Translations under genes and position numbers: made by a program
Part shown: positions 7,959 through 15,091 of the stretch, piece after piece
Position numbering within the stretch: position 1 is the stretch's first letter
Layout: the number at the start of each line of letters is the position of its first letter
Notes under the pieces: generated by a model
The model's database searches: none
What the model saw: the letters and a program-made list of their open reading frames with translations, nothing else
What the model was told of the DNA's origin: nothing
Assembly: GCF_001486505.1 (NCBI RefSeq)
Contig: NZ_LN909066.1
Location: forward strand, 600,452 to 664,451
Direction of reading: 5' to 3'
Source: Paenibacillus rubinfantis
Lineage (GTDB): Bacteria; Bacillota; Bacilli; Paenibacillales; Paenibacillaceae
DNA: 64,000 nucleotides

Positions 7959-9053
7959 TTATCGGTGGTCCGCCCCAACCGCCTCGGAAATATGGCGATA
8001 GCCGTCCCGCCGCAGCAGCTCGCGCAGCCCGCGATGCAGCTTGCGGTTGATTTCCGGGCCTTCGTAGATCAGCGCGGTATAAATTTCAACCAGGCTGGCG
8101 CCAGCCTTGATTTTGGCGTAGGCATCTTCCGCCGTAAAAATCCCGCCCGAGCCGATAATCGGCAAGCGGCCGCCCGTTTGGCGATAGACGCGGGAAATGA
8201 TCTCCGTTGACCGCTCGCGTAGCGGCTTGCCGCTTAGGCCACCGGCTTCCAGAGCGTTCTTGTGCGTCAGCCCCTCCCGGGACAACGTCGTATTCGTAGC
8301 GATCAAACCGGACACCCCGCTACTTTGAATCGTGTCGACCATAAACTCCAGCTCGTCAAAGCTGACGTCCGGCGCTATTTTGACCAGTACCGCCTTCGAT
8401 TTGCCGTGCCGCTCCGCCTCTTCCGCCATCCGGTCCGTCACAGCGGTCAGCAGCGAAGCCAGCTCGTTGCCATGCTGCAATTTACGCAGGTCCGGGGTAT
8501 TTGGTGAACTGATGTTCACAACGAAAAAATCAGCGTATTCGTATAAAGCCGAAATGCATTTTTCATAATCGCGGTAGGCTTCTTCGTTTGGTGTTGTTTT
8601 GTTCTTGCCGATGTTGACGGCGATCGGAATCGGACGGTGCTTCAGCGCTCGCAAGCGCTTCGCCATCTCCTCTGTCCCGCGGTTATTAAATCCCATCCGG
8701 TTGATCAGCGCCTCCTCAGGTGGCAGGCGAAATAACCGGGGTCGGTCGTTGCCGGGTTGCCCCAGCGGCGTTACCGTGCCCACTTCCATGAAGCCGAATC
8801 CGATCGCGGAAAAACCCGGTACCGCGTCGGCGTTTTTATCAAGACCGGCGGCTAATCCCACCGGGGAAGGAAAATGAATTCCAAATAAGTTCGTCGCCAG
8901 CTCCGGTGTTTCCGGCACGCCGTACATCCCGCGTAAGAGAGGAATCATTCCAGGAACGGCAGCGGCAGTATGTAATCCATCGATAACGAGATGATGGGCA
9001 TTCTCCGGATCCATCCGGAAGAACACCGGCTTTCCCAATGCGCGATACAACAC
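7959..9053 (-). CDS. pyrD: Dihydroorotate dehydrogenase (quinone), class 2
   Basis: 364 residues. The N-terminal amphipathic region (MLYRALGKPVFFRMDPENAHHLV) is typical of membrane-associated class 2 enzymes. FMN and substrate motifs include GLAAGLDKNA, INRMGFNNRG, VVNISSPNTP (catalytic Ser region), IATNTTLSR and IIGSGGIF. It oxidises dihydroorotate to orotate with quinone in pyrimidine synthesis. The start is a GTG with GGAGTGA about 11 bases upstream. It stands alone here rather than in a pyr operon. Confidence 0.93.
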   Translation of the reverse strand: MLYRALGKPVFFRMDPENAHHLVIDGLHTAAAVPGMIPLLRGMYGVPETPELATNLFGIHFPSPVGLAAGLDKNADAVPGFSAIGFGFMEVGTVTPLGQPGNDRPRLFRLPPEEALINRMGFNNRGTEEMAKRLRALKHRPIPIAVNIGKNKTTPNEEAYRDYEKCISALYEYADFFVVNISSPNTPDLRKLQHGNELASLLTAVTDRMAEEAERHGKSKAVLVKIAPDVSFDELEFMVDTIQSSGVSGLIATNTTLSREGLTHKNALEAGGLSGKPLRERSTEIISRVYRQTGGRLPIIGSGGIFTAEDAYAKIKAGASLVEIYTALIYEGPEINRKLHRGLRELLRRDGYRHISEAVGADHR

Positions 9054-9256
9054 GTTTTACAGTTCACTCCGATCTTACGCTCTGCTTGAATTTGCTATTA
9101 TCAGTTTAGCCGTTTCCGCTGGAAAAGAAAAGTTTAACCTCTGCGGTACGTGAAAGATACAACAAGGTGATGGAATTTTACAATGAAAGCCGTTACAATA
9201 GGAAGGAAAGCACCTCCAATATCGCTTCAGACTAGGTTAGAGAGGGGAAATGTTCC

Positions 9257-9388
9257 ATGTCAACCAAACGCAAACCGCCTACACTCCAGCAAAAAAAGGA
9301 CGAAGTCAACAAGAAAGCGCTCATCTGGTCGATTTCCATCGTCGCCGCGCTCGTCATCGTGACTGCCGTCCTTTTGATCGTGACCTAA
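9257..9388 (+). CDS. Small single-pass membrane protein, unknown function
   Basis: 43 residues: a basic N-terminus (MSTKRKPPTLQQKKDEVNKK) followed by one transmembrane helix (ALIWSISIVAALVIVTAVLLIVT). It is preceded by a GAGGGGAAA site about 9 bases from the ATG. The reading frame ends two bases before the stop of the convergent L,D-transpeptidase gene. No family recognised. Confidence 0.6.
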   Translation: MSTKRKPPTLQQKKDEVNKKALIWSISIVAALVIVTAVLLIVT

Positions 9389-9389
9389 A

Positions 9390-10370
9390 CTAGTCCAGCC
9401 AATGGTATGTGCGGTGGGGATTGGTCTGATCCTGTCTGTCGCCCAAGGCGAAACGCTCCGCCGGGACGTTTTTCAGCTTCGGCAAAATCCCCTCCCCGAT
9501 CCTCACCTTCGTTCCCTTCGGAACGAGATCGAACAGCTCCTCCACGTCCTTCTTACCCATCCGGATACAACCCAGCGACTCGTCCTTCCCGATGCTGTCC
9601 GGCTCGTTTGTCCCATGAATCGCGTAATTCGTATCCGACAGCTGCATGCCGCGGCTACCAAACTCTCCGTTATCTTTTCCGTTCGGATTGATCACCTTTT
9701 CCGAAATCGCAAAAGTGCCCTCCGGCGTACGCTCGCCGCCCAACCCAACCGGATAACTGCGAATCAACACATTCCCACTGACCACCGCCAGTACATGCGC
9801 TTTCGTATCAACGATAATTTCATACGGTTCGGCAAAAAACGGCCGCTGCCCCGGAGCCATCCCCTCCGCTAACACAGCTCCCGCACCCTTATTTCCTGAT
9901 GCGGCAGAACCTTTGTTTTTGAGCTGTGCAAGCAAGGGGTCAAACGCCTGCTCCATCGTGGGATCGGTCCCGGCGATCCAGTTGCCCGGGTACGGCCCGG
10001 CCAGGTCTTGCAGGCCTTCAGGCCAAGCTCCCTTGGCCTGTTTGTAATGGATCATCGCCGAGGCGAGTACGCCCAGCGATTCCTGCTGTGGAATCCACTG
10101 CCGCGCGCGCTGCTGCAGCGCGGACGGATCCGGCGGCGTGCACTCGCACGCGCCGGGATCATAGGCTTGGAGCGTCGTCCGCCCATCGGCCGGACTTTGC
10201 TCCAAGCCGTACACGACGGGCAGGTCTTCCGACCAGACCAGCCAGTCGCCGGCCCGCTCCATGCCTAGCGCCGCGGCATGGAGCGGGGGAACGGCGGTTT
10301 GCCGCTGCAGCGCGAGCAAACCGCCCACGGCCTCCGCCTGCGTCCCGGCGGGATCGCGTTTAAAGGCCAC
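9390..10370 (-). CDS. L,D-transpeptidase (YkuD), 3' part of a stop-split gene
   Basis: 326 residues after a GTG. The YkuD domain occupies about residues 182-300: YEIIVDTKAHVLAVV, then the active-site block around His252 (IHGTN) and Cys268 (SLGCIR). The family forms 3-3 cross-links in peptidoglycan or attaches proteins to it. The frame is open upstream of the GTG for 11 codons to a TAG (10404-10406), and beyond that stop the same frame continues as 10404-10703. The full-length ancestor would have a cytoplasmic TPR-like N-terminus, one transmembrane helix and this extracellular enzyme. Without the helix this part may be mislocalised. A GGTGG tract could allow reinitiation. Confidence 0.75.
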   Translation of the reverse strand: MAFKRDPAGTQAEAVGGLLALQRQTAVPPLHAAALGMERAGDWLVWSEDLPVVYGLEQSPADGRTTLQAYDPGACECTPPDPSALQQRARQWIPQQESLGVLASAMIHYKQAKGAWPEGLQDLAGPYPGNWIAGTDPTMEQAFDPLLAQLKNKGSAASGNKGAGAVLAEGMAPGQRPFFAEPYEIIVDTKAHVLAVVSGNVLIRSYPVGLGGERTPEGTFAISEKVINPNGKDNGEFGSRGMQLSDTNYAIHGTNEPDSIGKDESLGCIRMGKKDVEELFDLVPKGTKVRIGEGILPKLKNVPAERFALGDRQDQTNPHRTYHWLD

Positions 10371-10403
10371 TTGATGTTTCCACCGAAAAATACCCGGATT
10401 TGT

Positions 10404-10703
10404 CTAAATCCACATCAGCAGCGCGATTAACAGCGCTAGGCTGAGCTTGCGCAGGAACCGGCGTCGCTTCTCTCGCCGGTGCGTCTCCTTCATCAGCCCT
10501 TCTTTGTAGCCGGTTAACACCTCTTCCGGCAGCGGGATTTTGCTGGATTCAAACGCTTCGTACACATTACCCGCCTGAATATAGCAATAGTGGGCTTTGC
10601 CTGCTTGACCGTTTGCTTCGTACTCTTTGCCCAGCAGGTACCAAGCCATTTTATTATTCGGGTGGTTCTCCACGTATTTTTTCAGATAAGCCGAGTTCCC
10701 CAT
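10404..10703 (-). CDS. N-terminal TPR/transmembrane piece of the split L,D-transpeptidase
   Basis: 99 residues with a TPR-like helical repeat (YLKKYVENHPNNKMAWYLLG, YEANGQAGKAHYCYIQAG), a basic stretch (RREKRRRF) and a hydrophobic helix (LSLALLIALLMWI) immediately before a TAG. The stop is in frame with the L,D-transpeptidase downstream, so this is probably the 5' part of one gene broken by a nonsense change. The ATG at 10703 was chosen because GGAGG lies about 7 bases upstream; an ATG at 10715 lacks a site. Confidence 0.65.
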   Translation of the reverse strand: MGNSAYLKKYVENHPNNKMAWYLLGKEYEANGQAGKAHYCYIQAGNVYEAFESSKIPLPEEVLTGYKEGLMKETHRREKRRRFLRKLSLALLIALLMWI

Positions 10704-10902
10704 CGGTTCCTCCATCCAGAGAGTTGAGAGATCGTGATCAATTACTTATATCGGCAAAAAAGTTCGCGATGCTAACCCAAAATTCACCAATACCGCAATT
10801 TTGCGACTTAATACCTAATCAAACAGAGCCCGTGGTTCAGGTATAAATTCCCTGCGGGGGGGTGGGGGAGTGGGGGGTGTTCTCCGCGGCCCCCTTTGTA
10901 GG

Positions 10903-10922
10903 GATTATCCCTTTTGTTCAGG
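10903..10922 (-). repeat. GGGATAAT-type short dispersed repeat (single copy)
   Basis: On the minus strand this reads CCTGAACAAAAGGGATAATC, identical over 20 bases to 12063-12082 in opposite orientation. The two copies flank the transposase-like gene. The surrounding 300-bp gap (10716-11061) is otherwise GC-rich on one side (a G-run at 10855-10878) and has no gene. Confidence 0.75.
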
Positions 10923-11061
10923 AGGTAGTGGAATGGAGTTCCAGGAAAAAAATACAAAAAATCGAGTGGATTTCCGCTTGAAACAAGAACACATGTTTGG
11001 TATAATTTGATTAGAAAAGCGAACATATGTACTGTACTTCTCTTTATGGGAGGGTTTGATA

Positions 11062-11964
11062 ATGGAGGCCAAGGCGGGTACGGTTCTTCAACCTGACAAC
11101 TATCGTTTTCGTTCTGAACAGGACTGCATGGATGCGTTAATTAAGATGAAGTGGCCATACGGCTTTAAGTGTCCGCGCTGCAGCTGTACTTATTGCAGTC
11201 GTCTGACCTCCCGACGTATCCCCTTGTTCGAATGTGAAGGATGTGGGCATCAGACGTCCCCTTTAGTGGGAACGATTTTTGAAGGAACGCATCTGCCCCT
11301 GTTGAAGTGGTTTCAGGCGCTGGAACTGTTCCTGTTACCTGATGGAATCTCAGCAATGCGCTTGAGCCAGGTTATCCGTGTCACCTACAAGACCGCTTGG
11401 TTAATGCTGCATAAAATCCGCCATGCCGTTGGGGAATTTGATGCTCGGGAGTTGTTGAGTGGGGATGTGAAGGTGAACTCCGATCAATACGGGACTCCCG
11501 TATCCCAATGCCCATCCCTGGATCGGCCTGTTACGGCAGTCGTAGCTGGCTGTGCAGTGACGGAGTCGGGCGACCTGGCACAGGTCAAAATCCACCTACT
11601 ACCGCATAAAAGAGGCAGCTTGGAAAGAGCAAATCGTCGCGAGCTCGCCGCATTTATCGATAAGAATGTGGATGTCCGCACAGCCGTGGTGCAGTCATTT
11701 CCATTAGCTTACCGCCTGTACTTGCCTTTACGCAAAGTAGTCCGAGAAGCGTGGGTATCGCTGAAAAGCACCTATGTCGCCTTGGGACAAAAGCATCTCC
11801 AAGCTTATCTAAACGAATTTACCGTGCGTCTACGTCTTCGTTCGCCCGGTACAATTGCCGTAATGCGCCAAGAATTACTCCGGATCTGCGTAGCATTTCC
11901 GGCAATCTCCTATCAACAGCTAATCGGACGCCATTTTAATCGGCCTTTGGCTGCTGCCGCCTGA
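11062..11964 (+). CDS. IS1595-like transposase relative, probably inactive or domesticated
   Basis: 300 residues. An N-terminal zinc ribbon (CPRC at 37-40, CEGC at 58-61, then GHQTSPLVGTIF) and the helix-turn-helix-like stretch SAMRLSQVIRVTYKTAWLMLHKIRHA match IS1595/ISXO2-type transposases. At the place where the family has its first catalytic Asp in a VDETY-like motif, this protein reads LLSGDVKVNSDQYG, so the canonical DDE start appears lost. The frame is intact and has a good GGGAGGG site. It is flanked by inverted copies of a 20-base repeat (10903-10922 and 12063-12082), but no classical terminal repeats or target duplication were seen. Confidence 0.7.
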   Translation: MEAKAGTVLQPDNYRFRSEQDCMDALIKMKWPYGFKCPRCSCTYCSRLTSRRIPLFECEGCGHQTSPLVGTIFEGTHLPLLKWFQALELFLLPDGISAMRLSQVIRVTYKTAWLMLHKIRHAVGEFDARELLSGDVKVNSDQYGTPVSQCPSLDRPVTAVVAGCAVTESGDLAQVKIHLLPHKRGSLERANRRELAAFIDKNVDVRTAVVQSFPLAYRLYLPLRKVVREAWVSLKSTYVALGQKHLQAYLNEFTVRLRLRSPGTIAVMRQELLRICVAFPAISYQQLIGRHFNRPLAAAA

Positions 11965-11992
11965 TTTGTCATACATAATAGAGAGGAAAATC

Positions 11993-12067
11993 ATGCAAAA
12001 TCAACTTGCTCGATTGCGCTCATTTGTGTTTAAAAAGGATCACGACACTCCCCATCCTGCTACCTGA
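11993..12067 (+). CDS. Possible 24-residue peptide
   Basis: A short frame (MQNQLARLRSFVFKKD...) with a GAGAGGAAA site 4-5 bases before its ATG, just downstream of the transposase-like gene; its stop lies in the first short repeat. Could be chance. Confidence 0.2.
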   Translation: MQNQLARLRSFVFKKDHDTPHPAT

Positions 12068-12240
12068 ACAAAAGGGATAATCGCGCAAAGTGAGCCACGA
12101 CAAACCTCCTCCCTGATTAAACGGGATGATCACATCACGAGAGGTACCCCGCCCCCTACTATCCTGATCAAAAGGGATAATCACCCAAAGAGATGAACAA
12201 CACCCTTTCCCCTGATCAATCGGGATAATCCCCAAAAGGA
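12063..12240 (+). repeat. Four-copy array of GGGATAAT-type repeats
   Basis: Units begin with CTGA at 12064, 12113, 12164 and 12212 (spacing 49, 51 and 48 bases). The core is close to CTGATCAAAAGGGATAATC, with a looser CGCAAAG-like extension. The intervening bases are not conserved. Single copies occur at 10903, 52281 and 52351. It fills the gap between the transposase-like gene and the Bax inhibitor gene. Confidence 0.75.
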
Positions 12241-12242
12241 AA

Positions 12243-12311
12243 AGGACAGAGACATCACCTGGCGCAAAGCCGAGCCGGCAGCTCAACTCGCCAAGATCCT
12301 ATCTCTGTCCT
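12243..12311. repeat. Long-loop inverted repeat
   Basis: AGGACAGAGA (12243-12252) and TCTCTGTCCT (12302-12311) are perfect 10-base complements with a 49-base loop, between the repeat array and the end of the Bax inhibitor gene. There is no T run of terminator type. Function unknown. Confidence 0.5.
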
Positions 12312-12325
12312 CAAGTTAATTAAAA

Positions 12326-13066
12326 TCAGTCACGGCTTGCCAGCTTCGCCAGCAGACGAACCAACTCCAGGTACAACCAAACCAACGTGACCATCAGGCC
12401 AAAGGCGCCGTACCATTCCATGTATTTTGGAGCTCCCCGCTCGGCGCCGCTTTCGATGAAGTCGAAGTCCAGCACCAGGTTCAACGCCGCGATGACCACG
12501 ATCACCAACGAAATCCCGATGCCAATCCAGTCATTGCTGTGCAGGTACGGGATGTTGATCCCAAAGAAGCCCAGGATAAAGCTAGCCAAATAGACCAACG
12601 CAACTCCGGCGGTTGCTGCAAACACGCCCAGCTTGAAATTCTCCGTCGCTTTGATCAAGCGTGTTTTATAGGCCAAGAGCAACGCCAGGAAAACAGCCAT
12701 CGTCAGCAGAGCTGCCTGCAGGATAATGCCATTGTACAGAGTTTCGTAGGTTGCCGAAATCGCCCCGAGGAACATCCCTTCCGCAATCGCGTATAGAGGG
12801 ACCAGGTAAGGCGAAGTCCGCGGCGCGAAGCTGACGATCAAGGCCAGAATCATGCCGACGATTGCACCGGCAACGGCCATGCCGCCCACGCTGTACCCGT
12901 CAAAATAAAGCATCCATGTGCTGAACGCACTCCCCAGCAGGATAATCAGCGTGATAAACGCTTTGTTGACCGTGCCTTCAATCGTCATCTGCTGCATGCC
13001 GGAGAACGATTCCGGCCGATCAAAGGATGAATCGCGAAGAGTAGGGTTTCCGCTTCTACCGATCAA
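12326..13066 (-). CDS. Bax inhibitor-1/YccA family membrane protein
   Basis: 246 residues with about seven hydrophobic helices. The family pattern is visible in FITLIILLGSAFSTW, IVSFAPRTSPYLVPLYAIAEGMFLGAISATYE and the C-terminal LNLVLDFDFIE with conserved Asp residues that form the pH-sensing diad in the BsYetJ structure. The family conducts or leaks Ca2+ in a pH-dependent manner. The start is a TTG with AAGGTGG about 7 bases upstream. Confidence 0.88.
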   Translation of the reverse strand: MIGRSGNPTLRDSSFDRPESFSGMQQMTIEGTVNKAFITLIILLGSAFSTWMLYFDGYSVGGMAVAGAIVGMILALIVSFAPRTSPYLVPLYAIAEGMFLGAISATYETLYNGIILQAALLTMAVFLALLLAYKTRLIKATENFKLGVFAATAGVALVYLASFILGFFGINIPYLHSNDWIGIGISLVIVVIAALNLVLDFDFIESGAERGAPKYMEWYGAFGLMVTLVWLYLELVRLLAKLASRD

Positions 13067-13153
13067 GAAATAACCACCTTTTTTGCTAAATTTATTTTCA
13101 TATTATCATATCATATTCTATTCTGAAGGAACTAGAGTAGTCCAAAGCGCATA

Positions 13154-13192
13154 CGAAAAAAGAGCGCTCACGCAAAATCGCGTTGGGCGCTC
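13154..13192 (-). terminator. Terminator after ferredoxin gene
   Basis: On the minus strand, GAGCGCCCAACGCG folds onto CGTGAGCGCTC and is followed by TTTTTT. It lies 24 bases beyond the ferredoxin stop. Confidence 0.75.
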
Positions 13193-13215
13193 CCTGTTCC
13201 GGGTATTCTAAGGTA

Positions 13216-13458
13216 TTAGCCTTCTTTATTGAACGGCTCATCCGCAATTTTGATGGAGTCCGTCGGGCAGCCGTCGCAAGCGTCCTGGAGATCGTCGAAC
13301 AAATCTTCCGGAATCTCCGTCACTCCGCGATTGCCGTCTTCGCCGTAAATCACTTCGGCCAAACCCTCATCGTCATAATCGTAGATATCCGGTGCTGTCG
13401 CGCCGCAAGCGCCACAAGCGATGCAAGTGTCTTTCTCAACCCAAGTATATTTCGCCAT
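13216..13458 (-). CDS. fer: 4Fe-4S ferredoxin, Bacillus type
   Basis: 80 residues, acidic. The cluster ligands are C12-x2-C15-x2-C18 (TCIACGACGATAPD) and C64 in GCPTDSIK, as in Bacillus thermoproteolyticus ferredoxin; an extra Cys is at 61. It is a soluble low-potential electron carrier for reductases and P450-type or other redox partners. Monocistronic with its own terminator. Confidence 0.93.
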   Translation of the reverse strand: MAKYTWVEKDTCIACGACGATAPDIYDYDDEGLAEVIYGEDGNRGVTEIPEDLFDDLQDACDGCPTDSIKIADEPFNKEG

Positions 13459-13580
13459 CTCTTATCTGCCTCCTGAATAAACGGTACGAGTCCGGTGTAT
13501 TTATATCACCATGACCAATATAATATAAATAGTTTACAATTTCAATGCGTTTTCCGTATTATTCCAATTCCAAAACGTGA

Positions 13581-14915
13581 TCATTCCTTAACGGAATGAG
13601 GTCCATCCGTATCCTCCCGGTTCTCGCGAAGGAAGTCCGTTTGCAGGGAAGTCCCGCGAATCCGGTGGTTGCGAATCAATGCCGAGGGATCTTCGGTCAG
13701 CATGCCGGCAGTTAGTACGGCACTTTCACCGAACTTGTCCCTTAGCATATCCATCGTACGCGTTAACGACTCTTTTTTGGGCTGCTGTTCATAATCGAAC
13801 AAATCCAGCTGCAGTGCGGATTCCTCTTTGGGAACCAGATTTTGCAGGGTAATCCCAAGCAGCCGAACCGGTTTGTCTTCGCTCCAATGTCGGCGGTATA
13901 ACACGCAAGCCTCACGGTAAATTTCCTCCGCTTGCTCGGTGACCGTATCCAGACTTTGGGAGCGGGTAATCGTCTTCATGTCCGGGGTGCGGATCGTAAT
14001 CTGAATCGTTTGTGCCATCAGGTTTTGCCGACGCAACCGTCGCGCTACCTGATCGGCGATGTTCAACAGCACCCGCTGCACATCCTCCATCCGGCTAATA
14101 TCGCGGGGCAGCGTGGTGGTGTGACCGATCGATTTATTTTTTTCGCGTTCATCGCTCACCGGTGAATCGTCGATCCCGTTTGCTGCCCGCTTCATCCACG
14201 AGCCCGCTACTCCAAAACGCTCAATCAGCCTTCGCTCCTCGGCGGCGGCCAACTGCCCGATCGTATAAATCCGCATCGTCTTTAGCTTATCGGCCGTCTT
14301 TCGGCCGATCCCAAACAAGTCGCTGCACGGTTTATCCCAAAGCAGCTTCGGTACATCACGTATACGCAGGACGGTGATGCCGTTGGGTTTTTTCATATCC
14401 GAAGCCATCTTAGCTAGCAGTTTGTTTGGGGCGACTCCAATCGAGCAAGGCAATCCCAACTCGTGGCGAATCCGCTGCTGAATCTCATTCGCAATCTCAA
14501 GCGGTGTGCCAAACTGCTTGGAGCCGGTGATATCCAAGTAACATTCATCGATGGAAACGGCTTGAAGGAGCGGCGTATATTCGTAGGCAATGTCCATGAA
14601 CGCCCGGGAGTACTTGCGGTATAGGTGGAAATCCGGCTGGATGACGATGAGCTCAGGACATTTTTTCAGGCCTTGGCTAACGGTCATCCCGGTTGACACG
14701 CCCATTTTGCGCGCAGTATATGAACAAGTGACGATCACGCCCTTGCGCAGCTCAACGCTTCCAGCTACCGCAGTGGGGCGGTTTCTATATTTCTCGGGCT
14801 CCTCCGCCTCATGAACCGAGCAATAAAAAGCGTTCATATCAACGTGCAAAACGACTCTCCCCCGAGTTGGGTAAAAATCAGCGGTATCTCTCACTTTCTT
14901 CCCCTCATTTATCAT
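13581..14915 (-). CDS. dinB: DNA polymerase IV (Y family)
   Basis: 444 residues. Catalytic motifs: VVLHVDMNAFYCSVH (Asp26 metal ligand) and VSIDECYLDITG (Asp-Glu pair near 120). Little-finger and thumb motifs include GIGRKTADKLKTMRIYTIGQL and IGHTTTLPRDI. The tail QLDLFDYEQQ resembles a beta-clamp binding motif (QLDLF). It performs error-prone synthesis past lesions. Start supported by GGAG 7 bases upstream. No LexA box was recognised in the 176-bp gap upstream. Confidence 0.92.
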   Translation of the reverse strand: MINEGKKVRDTADFYPTRGRVVLHVDMNAFYCSVHEAEEPEKYRNRPTAVAGSVELRKGVIVTCSYTARKMGVSTGMTVSQGLKKCPELIVIQPDFHLYRKYSRAFMDIAYEYTPLLQAVSIDECYLDITGSKQFGTPLEIANEIQQRIRHELGLPCSIGVAPNKLLAKMASDMKKPNGITVLRIRDVPKLLWDKPCSDLFGIGRKTADKLKTMRIYTIGQLAAAEERRLIERFGVAGSWMKRAANGIDDSPVSDEREKNKSIGHTTTLPRDISRMEDVQRVLLNIADQVARRLRRQNLMAQTIQITIRTPDMKTITRSQSLDTVTEQAEEIYREACVLYRRHWSEDKPVRLLGITLQNLVPKEESALQLDLFDYEQQPKKESLTRTMDMLRDKFGESAVLTAGMLTEDPSALIRNHRIRGTSLQTDFLRENREDTDGPHSVKE

Positions 14916-14994
14916 ACGTTACTCCTAAGTTCAGCATACCCGTCCCTGGAAAGCCGGTCAATATCCGCGATGCCGATTCGTAAAAAAGCGTGTT

Positions 14995-15019
14995 ACATTT
15001 AAAATGTAGGTGTTATAAT
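14995..15019 (+). promoter_or_regulatory. Candidate promoter element and palindrome upstream of cimA
   Basis: A perfect dyad ACATTTAAAATGT (14995-15007) overlaps the -35 zone of a TATAAT -10 box (15014-15019). The leader to the cimA ATG is about 65 bases. The palindrome is a candidate operator; no regulator is proposed. Confidence 0.4.
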
Positions 15020-15091
15020 TATTAATTAAAAACAAAACATGCGGTGAGAGCTAACCACCCTCATACATTACCAAAGGGGGATACTTCGATC

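Noticed and set aside
10850..10880. G-run (possible G-quadruplex) upstream of the transposase-like gene
   Set aside because: Only one tract of irregular G runs, with no evident link to a promoter or gene start.
12063..12240. CRISPR-like array
   Set aside because: The repeated unit is about 20 well-conserved bases with degenerate copies, there are only four units, no cas genes are near, and copies exist in both orientations elsewhere.
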